7,464 bases of DNA from Spirochaetia bacterium UBA5550 (GTDB lineage: Bacteria > Spirochaetota > UBA4802 > UBA5550). A model generated the notes under the pieces. That model ran no database searches. It was not told where the DNA came from and worked only from the letters and a program-made list of their open reading frames with translations. A program made the position numbers and the translations under genes. Below are positions 1-7,300 of the stretch, in pieces. Every line of letters begins with the position of its first letter. Within the stretch, counting starts at the first letter, position 1. The DNA is taken from contig DINC01000142.1 of NCBI GenBank assembly GCA_002425885.1, positions 1 through 7,464 on the forward strand, in the 5' to 3' direction.

Positions 1-61
1 CATTGAATTCAACTGAATTTATATTGATTTCAATATAATCTGCATTGAAACAGCATCAGAT

Positions 62-2554
62 TCAGAGCTGAATCCTCTCCAGCATCTCCCCTGTAAGTTC
101 AGTGGTGTTAAACTCCCTCTGAAGCTGTTCAAAAGGTATTACAAATCTGCAACCCTCCCTGTAGCGGCTGCAGCCCCAGGCGGCTTTACCTTTTATCATT
201 ACGCCCTGTCCGCATTTTCTGCATCTGAGCGGTTCATTCTGTGAAGAGGCCGCCGGTGTTTTTAACTCCTTAGTCACCGGAGCAGGGTCATCGCTGCTGA
301 TGTTAAGTGACGGTATGCTGTTGCCATTCAGAAAAATCTGACCCTTCACCTTTTTCCCATTGACCGTAAAGCCGCTTATCTCACCAGTTTTCCCTTTTTC
401 AATAAGAGTGAAGATCTGTTTCTCCGTGAGTTTTTTACCTGAAATCTCGAAGCTTACGCGGAATGTGCAGCCTGCTTTGTATTCGCTGCATCCGTAAGCT
501 GCTTTTCCTTTGATGATTCTCCCTTTTTTACATACAGGGCAGAGGGGGGGAGTTGAGGCTTTATCTTCTGCGGATGCTTTGCTTTTATCGGACGCGTTGA
601 AACGCGTCCTTACCTGTTGCGGGCCCGTGGATGTCGGAGCCGGGCCTTTTTGTTGAGACTTATTATGTTGTGGAGATGTATCATGCTGTTGAGACCTGTC
701 ATGCTGTGGAGACGTATCATGATACGTCTTTACCGAGGATGCGCTCTTACCGGCAGCCTTCTTAACCGCAAGCTGTATCTTCTTTCCGCTCTCCTGCTTT
801 ACGTCAGAGACAAGCTGTGCAACCATAACTTTCATCTCTTCAAGGAACTGCGCTGCCATGAACTCACCCTTTTCGATGCGGCGGAGTTTCCCCTCCCACA
901 ACCCTGTGAGCTCCACTGATTTCAGGAGATCATTTTCTATTGTGTCTATAAGCTGAATGCCTGTTGGTGTTGCTATGATGTTCTTCTTCTCACGCCTGAT
1001 ATAGCTTCGCTTGAAGAGAGTTTCGATAATCCCGGCCCGTGTTGATGGGCGCCCGATTCCGTTCTCCTTCATGGCGTCGCGGATCTCATCGTCGTCAGAC
1101 CATTTCCCCGCTGTCTCCATCGCGCGGAGCAGTGTTGCTTCGGTGTAGGGCTTCGGAGGCTTGGTCTCCTTTTCAAAAACCTGCGGAGTGTGGGGCCCTG
1201 ATTCACCCTGAACAAATTCCGGGATTATCTGCGGCTCATCCTCATCATCCTTCTTTTCCTGCTTCTCCTGCTTAGGGTAGAGTGCGCGCCAACCCTCTTC
1301 AAGAATCTGCTTGCCTGTAGCCTTGAACTTAACATCTTCAACTTCGCCCAGCACTGTGGTGTTCATCACAATACAATCCGGATAGAACACCGCAATGAAG
1401 CGCCGTGCGATTGTGTCAAATACCTTCTCATCATTGGGCTGAAGGTTCTGCGGATTGACACCTGTGGGGATTATCGCGTGGTGGTCAGTTACCTTCGCGT
1501 CATCAAATACCTTTTTGCTTTTCTTTATCGGTGCGGCAAGTACAGGTTCAGTCTCCTGCTGATAACGTTTCAGCCCTTTCAGTATCCCCGGCACTTTAGG
1601 GTATATGTCGGAGGGGAGAAATCTTGTGTCAACCCTGGGGTATGTGACAAATTTCTTTTCGTATAAGTTCTGCACAATCTTAAGCGTATTATCCGCGCTG
1701 AATCCGAAGCGTTTGTTGCACTCCACCTGGAGAGATGTCAGATCAAAGAGCGGCGGGGGAGCTTCGTTCCCCTTTTTCCTTGTGAATGATGTCACAGTGA
1801 AGTCAGTGTCTTTTATCTTTTCAATAATCTTATCCGCTTCTTCAACGCTGCTGAACTTACCGTCAATGGCAGAGAAGAGAACGTCGCGATAAGTTGTTTT
1901 CAGCTCCCAGTATTTTTCCGGTTTGAAGTTTTCGATCTCGTAATGTCGCTTAACAATGAGAGCAAGGGTGGGGGTCTGCACTCTCCCGATTGAAAGCACG
2001 CCTTTGCCGTCTGCGTATTTGAGAGTGTAGAGCCTTGTGGCATTCATACCCAGCAGCCAGTCGCCTATTGCCCGCGAGTTCCCCGCCTCATATAATAGAT
2101 CATAGTCTCTGCTCTCTTTAAGTTTAGTGAACCCTTCTTTGATTGCCTCCTCTGTAAGTGAGGAGATCCAGAGCCTCTTCACCGGCTTTCTGCATCCCGC
2201 TTTGCGCAGCACCCATCGCTGGATAAGCTCACCCTCTATCCCCGCATCACCGCAGTTAATCACCTCTTCACACTCATCAAACAGTGATTTGATAATTTTG
2301 AACTGCTTACCCACACCGGCATTTGATATAAGTTTAATGTCAAATTTTTCAGGGAGCATGGGGAGGGTGGAGAGGTTCCATTTTTTCCATTCAGAGGTGT
2401 ACTCGTCCGGTTCCTTCAGTGTGCAGAGATGGCCGAAAGTCCAGGTTACCCTGTACCCGTTACCTTCGAAGTATCCGTCTCTTTTTGAATTGGCGCCTAA
2501 TATCTGCGCGATCTCTCTTGCCACACTTGGCTTTTCAGCTATGCAGACTTTCAA
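62..2554 (-). CDS. topB: DNA topoisomerase III (type IA), TopB family
   Basis: Complete 830-aa type IA topoisomerase, which cuts and passes single DNA strands in the cytoplasm and by family knowledge resolves replication and recombination intermediates. The N-terminus MKVCIAEKPSVAREIA is a textbook Toprim start with catalytic Glu7. The second Toprim motif is GDAGIEGELIQRWV (102-115), keeping D103, E107 and E109. The active-site tyrosine is Y305 in FVTYPRVDTRFLP, and the conserved VTDHHAIIPTG is at 355-365. GIGRPSTRAGIIETL (499-513) is another family signature. A charged Lys/Glu/Asp insertion sits at 428-440. After a low-complexity linker (about 600-668) come two topoisomerase C-terminal zinc repeats: C672, C675, C689, C696 and C778, C781, C795, C802; the second is shortened. 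The start is TTG at 2554-2552: an in-frame TAA lies 9 nt upstream and the canonical N-terminus begins here. It is divergent from the ankyrin gene. I am very sure of the family; the symbol follows from it. Confidence 0.96.
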   Translation of the reverse strand: MKVCIAEKPSVAREIAQILGANSKRDGYFEGNGYRVTWTFGHLCTLKEPDEYTSEWKKWNLSTLPMLPEKFDIKLISNAGVGKQFKIIKSLFDECEEVINCGDAGIEGELIQRWVLRKAGCRKPVKRLWISSLTEEAIKEGFTKLKESRDYDLLYEAGNSRAIGDWLLGMNATRLYTLKYADGKGVLSIGRVQTPTLALIVKRHYEIENFKPEKYWELKTTYRDVLFSAIDGKFSSVEEADKIIEKIKDTDFTVTSFTRKKGNEAPPPLFDLTSLQVECNKRFGFSADNTLKIVQNLYEKKFVTYPRVDTRFLPSDIYPKVPGILKGLKRYQQETEPVLAAPIKKSKKVFDDAKVTDHHAIIPTGVNPQNLQPNDEKVFDTIARRFIAVFYPDCIVMNTTVLGEVEDVKFKATGKQILEEGWRALYPKQEKQEKKDDEDEPQIIPEFVQGESGPHTPQVFEKETKPPKPYTEATLLRAMETAGKWSDDDEIRDAMKENGIGRPSTRAGIIETLFKRSYIRREKKNIIATPTGIQLIDTIENDLLKSVELTGLWEGKLRRIEKGEFMAAQFLEEMKVMVAQLVSDVKQESGKKIQLAVKKAAGKSASSVKTYHDTSPQHDRSQQHDTSPQHNKSQQKGPAPTSTGPQQVRTRFNASDKSKASAEDKASTPPLCPVCKKGRIIKGKAAYGCSEYKAGCTFRVSFEISGKKLTEKQIFTLIEKGKTGEISGFTVNGKKVKGQIFLNGNSIPSLNISSDDPAPVTKELKTPAASSQNEPLRCRKCGQGVMIKGKAAWGCSRYREGCRFVIPFEQLQREFNTTELTGEMLERIQL
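650..721 (-). repeat. In-frame 4 x 18-bp (2 x 36-bp) tandem repeat in the topB linker
   Basis: Four consecutive 18-bp units encode, in gene order, HDTSPQ, HDRSQQ, HDTSPQ and HNKSQQ (residues 612-635). Units 1 and 3 resemble each other more than units 2 and 4 do, so the array is best read as a duplicated 36-bp block. The period is a multiple of three, so copy number can change without breaking the frame. It lies in the hydrophilic linker between the catalytic core and the zinc repeats, where length variation should be tolerated. Confidence 0.9.
710..729. repeat. 20-bp perfect palindrome inside topB
   Basis: The two arms AGACGTATCA and TGATACGTCT are exact reverse complements with no loop. The palindrome overlaps the upstream edge, in topB reading direction, of the 18-bp tandem repeats and encodes part of KTYHDTS on the minus strand. 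It could be a protein-binding site, a cruciform-prone sequence or a by-product of how the repeat arose; the sequence does not decide between these. Confidence 0.85.
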
Positions 2555-2564
2555 TATTGATTAT

Positions 2565-2568
2565 CTCC
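2565..2568 (-). promoter_or_regulatory. Ribosome binding site of topB (supports TTG start)
   Basis: On the minus strand GGAG lies 10 nt before the TTG codon at 2554-2552. The spacing is a little long, but an in-frame stop 9 nt upstream of the TTG leaves only ATA or TTG as possible starts for the full conserved N-terminus. Confidence 0.6.
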
Positions 2569-2653
2569 GGGGTGATGATTGTTCAGGAGTTAATCTGACA
2601 GTGCAGATTTTTTTACGTCAAGAGAAAGTTCTTATTACAAAGCGATATTTTTA

Positions 2654-2682
2654 ATAATATCTCTGTTTTTCAAAACAGTAAA
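2654..2682 (-). promoter_or_regulatory. Candidate sigma-70-type promoter for topB
   Basis: Reading the minus strand, TTTACT (2682-2677, four of six matches to the -35 consensus) and TATTAT (2659-2654, five of six to the -10) are separated by exactly 17 nt. Transcription would begin near 2647, giving a leader of about 90 nt. AT-rich intergenic DNA produces such matches by chance, so this is a proposal from spacing and position only. Confidence 0.4.
2663..2678. promoter_or_regulatory. Operator-like inverted repeat between the divergent promoters
   Basis: CTGTTTT (2663-2669) and AAAACAG (2672-2678) are perfect 7-bp inverted arms around a 2-bp centre. The repeat fills most of the spacer of the proposed topB promoter and touches its -35 box, and lies just 6 bp from the proposed -35 of the ankyrin gene. 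A dimeric repressor bound here could affect topB and possibly both genes. No specific regulator family is recognised. Confidence 0.35.
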
Positions 2683-2684
2683 TT

Positions 2685-2713
2685 TTGAAAGCGGAGCTGA
2701 TTCGGCTTATTTT
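2685..2713 (+). promoter_or_regulatory. Candidate sigma-70-type promoter for the ankyrin gene
   Basis: TTGAAA (2685-2690, five of six -35 matches) is followed after 17 nt by TATTTT (2708-2713, four of six -10 matches). Transcription would begin near 2720, about 27 nt before the preferred start codon. Its -35 box is back to back with that of the proposed topB promoter. This is a consensus match by eye only. Confidence 0.4.
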
Positions 2714-2732
2714 GATATCAATAGATACTGAG

Positions 2733-2738
2733 AAGGAG
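2733..2738 (+). promoter_or_regulatory. Ribosome binding site deciding the ankyrin gene start
   Basis: AAGGAG is a strong Shine-Dalgarno match. Its last base is the first base of the GTG at 2738, so that codon cannot be served by it. The next in-frame GTG, at 2747, has an ideal 8-nt spacing. This places the start at 2747. Confidence 0.8.
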
Positions 2739-2746
2739 TGAAAATC

Positions 2747-4069
2747 GTGGCGGATAAAAATAACTCAGGTAAACCGTTTCCGTTTATTATGCAGGAACTG
2801 GATGAAGAGAATATAAAACAATGTATCAGTGAAGGTTATGATATCAACGCACGCATAGATAAAGAAGGCTGCACAATGCTCATTGAGGCTGCCGAAGCAG
2901 GAAAAACAGAGATTGTCCGCCTGCTTATAAAGTACGGCGCTGATGTGAATATTGCTGCAAAAAAAGAGAAAAAGACAGCACTACTCCTTGCATGCTGGGA
3001 GGGGCATGAAGAAACAGTGAAAGTTCTGCTTGAAAATAATGCTGATATTCATCATAAAAAATCCGGTGATAAAACATCACTTATGTACGCGGCGCACAGC
3101 GGGAACACGGGCATTGTTAAGTTGCTTATTGAGAAAGGGGCAAAGCTTCATGCTGTTAATGATGAAGGGCAGAATGCGCTTATGTATGCGGCTGACTCAG
3201 ACAAAAAACTTGAAGCTTTTAAAATAATTGTTGAAGCCGGTGCTGATATAAACCTTCGCGATAATGAAGGGAAGCCTGTGATTTCATGGGCGGCAGCACA
3301 TGGAAGCCCGGAAATAATGCGTTACCTAATTGGAAAAGGAGCCAGGCTCGATATCATCGACAGTTTCGGATATAATCTGCTGGACTATGCAGCAATGCCT
3401 GAGAAGAACCGTAAAGCTGTAATGGAACTTGCTAAAAATGCGGGAGTGAAAAAAATGCCGCTATGTTTCGGATTCTGTATTGATCTTAAGTGCCCGGAGT
3501 ACGGCCACCCTGTTATGGTTAACGGGCCGCTGAGAAAAATAAAATGTCCCTCCTGTGTTTCAGTAATTGATCTGAATGAATCGTTCTGGCGGGATATTTT
3601 CAGCGGAACAGAGGATGATGACAGCGGTGCAAGTACAATTTTTGGTGCCTTCAATATCAATCTGAAATTCAGAAAAATGAACCCTGTGTGTCCGGAATGT
3701 AACACCGGCCTTGATGCTTCGGCAATAACACCGGGAACTGAAGGTGTGATCGGATGTTCTAAATGTAACAATAAAATACCGTATTTTTCTCCCCCCTCAT
3801 GGCTCGAAGAATATCAGATTAAAGATAAACAGCCGGTACAGGTTATCGGTGCATTAGAAAGGGATGATTCGGTGACTGAAGAAGAAACAGTAGATAAAAC
3901 AGCGGCAATTTATTGTGTTTCTTGCGGAGCGACGTTGCAGTTCAATGAAGAAACTCCGCGGAATGCGATCTGTAATTTCTGCGGTGCAGTTCAGTATCTT
4001 ACTGATGCTGCATGGCTTTCGCTCCATCCTGTTAAAAAGAGCATTTGGTGGTTTATACGTCTTGAGTGA
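2747..4069 (+). CDS. Ankyrin-repeat protein with three C-terminal zinc-ribbon-like modules
   Basis: A 440-aa protein with no signal peptide or clear membrane span, so probably cytoplasmic. Residues about 38-234 form six ankyrin repeats, which by family knowledge bind proteins. Typical helices are seen, for example IVRLLIKYGADVN and VKVLLENNADI; a degenerate cap precedes them. The C-terminal half holds three CxxC-based modules: C249/Y252 with C267/C270, C315/C318 with C337/C340, and C390/C393 with C409/C412. Each is followed 11-12 residues after its last Cys by a Trp (W281, W352, W423), suggesting duplication. In module 1 the second Cys is Tyr, although C240, C244 or H254 might substitute. The acidic stretch EDDD follows module 1. 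The start is GTG 2747, chosen by AAGGAG at 2733-2738; GTG 2738 would add three residues. It is divergent from topB and probably monocistronic. Its specific function and partner are unknown. Confidence 0.9.
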   Translation: MADKNNSGKPFPFIMQELDEENIKQCISEGYDINARIDKEGCTMLIEAAEAGKTEIVRLLIKYGADVNIAAKKEKKTALLLACWEGHEETVKVLLENNADIHHKKSGDKTSLMYAAHSGNTGIVKLLIEKGAKLHAVNDEGQNALMYAADSDKKLEAFKIIVEAGADINLRDNEGKPVISWAAAHGSPEIMRYLIGKGARLDIIDSFGYNLLDYAAMPEKNRKAVMELAKNAGVKKMPLCFGFCIDLKCPEYGHPVMVNGPLRKIKCPSCVSVIDLNESFWRDIFSGTEDDDSGASTIFGAFNINLKFRKMNPVCPECNTGLDASAITPGTEGVIGCSKCNNKIPYFSPPSWLEEYQIKDKQPVQVIGALERDDSVTEEETVDKTAAIYCVSCGATLQFNEETPRNAICNFCGAVQYLTDAAWLSLHPVKKSIWWFIRLE

Positions 4070-4145
4070 AACTGAGTACTGCGGAATTATTATGTAAATT
4101 TTCTCATATTCTGAATTATAGCATTTTACGAAATAATTAGGGTAC

Positions 4146-4254
4146 TGTCATTTCGAACGTATGTGAGAAATCTAAAAAAATTATTGTTAAAAGATAGATT
4201 AGCTTCCAGCTCTACTACGGTCGTCTCTGTCGCTGACGCTTCTTCGAAATGACA
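4146..4254. repeat. Palindromic repeat element (MITE-like), about 109 bp
   Basis: The ends TGTCATTTCGAA (4146-4157) and TTCGAAATGACA (4243-4254) are perfect 12-bp inverted repeats. Inside, AATCT (4169-4173) and AGATT (4196-4200) can also pair, so a transcript could fold into a long interrupted hairpin. It has no coding capacity and no obvious target-site duplication. From memory, intergenic palindromes with TGTCATTTCGA ends and an internal GAGAAATCT segment occur in many copies in various bacterial genomes; I could not verify this here. The right half is less similar to the left than in a full palindrome, suggesting decay or an internal replacement. It may also serve as a bidirectional terminator. 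Confidence 0.75.
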
Positions 4255-4308
4255 ATGTGATGTTCTAATACAATCGTAAACCGCTATAGTTATTACCTGA
4301 TTTATTAT

Positions 4309-4337
4309 TTGTAATTTTCTGAATAAAGTATTATTAT
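4309..4337 (+). promoter_or_regulatory. Candidate sigma-70-type promoter for the sensor kinase
   Basis: TTGTAA (4309-4314, four of six -35 matches) and TATTAT (4332-4337, five of six -10 matches) are 17 nt apart. Transcription would begin near 4344 and give a leader of about 46 nt to the TTG start. The region is very AT-rich, so a chance match is possible. Confidence 0.4.
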
Positions 4338-4377
4338 TTTAATAAGCAGCAGATAGACAGATATTTGATTATTATCC

Positions 4378-4382
4378 GGGAG
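4378..4382 (+). promoter_or_regulatory. Ribosome binding site deciding the kinase start
   Basis: GGGAG sits 7 nt before the TTG at 4390. The first in-frame ATG, at 4447, has no Shine-Dalgarno match and would remove the basic n-region of the signal peptide. An in-frame TGA at 4366-4368 limits the upstream options. Confidence 0.65.
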
Positions 4383-4389
4383 ACTTTTC

Positions 4390-7300
4390 TTGATAAGTAA
4401 TAAACGCAGGCAGAAAAGAAACGGGATCGGCTTATCAGCCGCAGTAATGACCCTTACTGTGTTTTTCACATTTTTTTTTGTGATCAATACATTATGCCAG
4501 AAATCTTCAGCCTATGCCTCTGACATAAAACCGGAGGAAATCAGACGTGTCCTCTATATCAATTCCTACCACCCGGGCTACCGCTGGTCGGATCAGGTGC
4601 AGACGGGAATTGCGGATACACTTAATAATCAGGCAGATATTCAGGTTGATCTGAATGTGGAGTACCTTGACGGCAAGAGGTATTCAAAACAGCTTGAAGG
4701 GAAATTAGGCGATGAAATTGCTGCGGTATGGAAACGTAAATATCAGAAATCCAATATTGATCTCATAATAGTATCAGATCAGGATGCTTATAATCTGCTG
4801 ACAAGATTCCGGAAGAGTATCTTCCCCGGTGTTCCAGTGGTCTTCTGCGGTATAGAAGATCCCGGAACCATAGAAAAGAATACTACAGGTATTGTTTCAG
4901 GTACTGATTACGGGAATACCATAAGATTGATTACGGAAGTAATGCCTGATGTAAAACGTATCTGGTTTATTAATGACAGAACCGCAACAGGTATAGCTAA
5001 CAGACGGAGTGTTGAACAGATTTCCGGAGATTATAAAGGTGAGTTTGAGTTTTCTTTTTTTGACAACGGGAGCGGACTGGAACCTCATGAGGTTATTTCA
5101 GCAGCAGAAAAATTCGCGTCGGATGAAGTGATTTTCTTCCTTGATTTTAATCTGACCCGTTCAGGCAAGTATATAGACCTTGGCAATTTTCTGAAAGAAT
5201 TGACGGTAAAATCGACTGTTCCTGTGTTCAGCCATGATGAAATGTACATGGATTACGGAGTCACCGGCGGGATGATGAATAGCGGGGATGCTCAGGGGCG
5301 TCTGGCCGCTGAAACAGGTATCCGTATACTTAATGGTATTAAAGCGGACGACATATCACCTGCACCCGAGATATCTCTTCCCGTATTCAATTATATTAAA
5401 CTGAAGAGGTACGGCATACCTGTTTCAAAACTTCCGCAGTGCAGCCATGTCATTAACCGGGAGGAGAATTTCATATTAAAGAATCTCCGCTATTTCGCAG
5501 GGGGTACTCTTCTTATAATTCTTCAGGGGATACTTATTGTATGGCTCTACCGGCTTTTAAAACAGCAGAGAAGGCTTGCTAATGAGGCGCTTGAAAAAGA
5601 GAAGCTTATCTCCCGCAGTGAAGCTGTGCTTAAAGATCTGATATACAAATATGACCTTATTGTGGAGGCGTCCGGGCAGGTTGTTTATGAATATATTGTT
5701 TCAACCGGTGAAATTACCTGGGGGAAAAGTATTAATAATATACTCGGTTACCGGCCGGAGGAAATAGGCGGCGGATTTGAGCAGTGGATGGAGCTTCTGC
5801 ATCCTGATGATCTCCCTATAATTATAAAATCACTGACTGAAGCTGAAACTTCATGCAGCTACTGGGATGAGCGGTACAGGATGAGGCATAAAGAGGGACA
5901 TTATATATGGATAAGGGACAGGGGGTTTTTCCTGCCTGATGATACAAAGAGAGTATACTGCCAGGTAGGTATGCTGGAGGACATTACCACTTTAAAACAG
6001 TCTGAAGACGCAATGGACTTTGAAAGACGCCAGCTCCTTTCGATCTTTGACAGTATTGACCAGATGATATATGTATCTGATCCATTAACATACGAAATTC
6101 TTTTCGCCAATAAGCGCCTGAGGGATCAGTTGAGGAATAATCCCATTGGTAAACTCTGCTATAAGGAGCTTCAGGGATTTGAAGAACCCTGTTCATTCTG
6201 TACAAATTCTTTAATACTTACCAATGGCGGAGTTCCATATAAATATGAGTATTTTAATCCGATGCTGGAACAGACTTTTGATATAGTGGACAGAATTATC
6301 CGCTGGCCCGATGGACGCGATGTGCGCTTTGAAATAGCTATAGATATTACTGAGCGGAAAAGGGCAGAGGAGGCGCTGCGTGAAAGCGAGGAGAGAAACA
6401 GGGCAATGCTGAATGCTCTACCGGATATGATTTTTGTATTTAACAGAGATAAGATATTCACCGATTTCAGATCATCAGAGACTAATAAACTGCTGGTGTC
6501 TCCGGAAATGTTTATAGGGAAACATATATCTGAAGTGCTCCCCCCTGATCTTGTTCGTATAACCAGGGAGAATATTGATTCAGTTTTCGTAACAGGCGAG
6601 ATGAAGGTTTATCAGTACAAACTTCAGCAGAATGATTCAGTAAGATACTTTGAAACGCGGATGGTGCTGAAGAGCTGTGAGGAAGCACTTGCTATTGTTC
6701 GTGACATTACAGAAAGTAAAGAGAGTGAAGAGGAGAGAGGCCGTTTGCAGGCACAGCTGATACAGGCCCAGAAGATGGAATCTGTAGGGAGACTTGCCGG
6801 GGGGATAGCCCACGATTTTAATAATATGTTAGGAGCCATTACCGGCTATTCTGAACTTGCTTTAAGGAAAGTTGATGCAGAGAGCCCGCTGCGCCGCTAC
6901 CTTGAAGAGATTCTTAAAACAGCCGGGAGATCCGCTGACCTCACGCGTCAGCTTCTTGCCTTCGCGAGAAAGCAGGTTATTGAGCCTAAAATACTAAGCC
7001 TTAACAACACTGTTGAAAACATGCTGGGCATGCTGAGGCGGCTGATCGGTGAAAACATTACCCTTGAATGGAAACCGGATTCCGGTCTGTGGCCTGTTAA
7101 TGTTGATCCCGCGCAGATGGATCAGATACTGGCTAACCTTGCAATAAATGCCAGGGATGCAATCGGGAATTCGGGATTGATATCAATTGAAACAAAGAAC
7201 TGCGCAGTTGATGAAAACTGCTTCTCCTCTGCTGAAAGCCCCGTACCTGGCAATTATGTTGTATTGATTGTGAGCGACACAGGTTCCGGAATGGACCGGG

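Larger units (their letters stand above)
4070..4389. other. 320-bp intergenic region between ankyrin gene and kinase gene
   Basis: No coding sequence is supported here. After the ankyrin stop there is AT-rich DNA with only a weak 6-bp AT hairpin (4114-4119 with 4133-4138) and no clear intrinsic terminator. The palindromic element 4146-4254 follows, and then the candidate promoter and ribosome site of the kinase. The gap and these signals argue that the kinase is transcribed independently of the ankyrin gene. Confidence 0.7.

Noticed and set aside
20..37. Hairpin TATATTG-ATTT-CAATATA as topB terminator
   Set aside because: The stem is 7 bp of almost only A/T, with no T-run following on the minus strand; too weak to call an intrinsic terminator, though it is the only structure just after the topB stop apart from the palindrome TTGAATTCAA at 3-12.
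650..721. CRISPR-like array in topB
   Set aside because: Units are contiguous 18-bp in-frame coding repeats with no spacers.
617..1275. Plus-strand short frames at 617-919 and 1039-1275
   Set aside because: Both are antisense to conserved topB sequence, with Arg/Leu- or Ser/Pro-rich composition typical of shadow frames.
2127..2654. Plus-strand 175-aa open frame antisense to the 5' part of topB and running into the intergenic region
   Set aside because: It lies almost wholly opposite a confident gene, has low-complexity Ser-rich composition and no recognisable domain; it is a shadow of topB.
2738..2740. GTG at 2738 as start of the ankyrin gene
   Set aside because: It overlaps the last base of the AAGGAG ribosome site; the in-frame GTG at 2747 has an 8-nt spacing and fits far better.
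3385..3771. Minus-strand 128-aa frame opposite the zinc-ribbon region
   Set aside because: The opposite strand has a clear repeated CxxC pattern; this frame shows no domain.
4114..4138. AATTAT/ATAATT hairpin as terminator of the ankyrin gene
   Set aside because: It is a 6-bp A/T-only stem with a 13-nt loop and no T-run, expected by chance in AT-rich DNA.
4447..4449. ATG at 4447 as start of the kinase
   Set aside because: It has no ribosome site and would remove the basic n-region of the signal peptide; TTG 4390 has GGGAG 7 nt upstream.
4486..4500. Lipobox (INTLC) at the kinase N-terminus
   Set aside because: Leu precedes the Cys instead of Gly, Ala or Ser, and a better AYA cleavage site follows; a lipoprotein signal is unlikely.
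5901..6839. Several short minus-strand frames within 5901-6839
   Set aside because: They are antisense to the PAS and dimerisation domains of the kinase, with no independent support.
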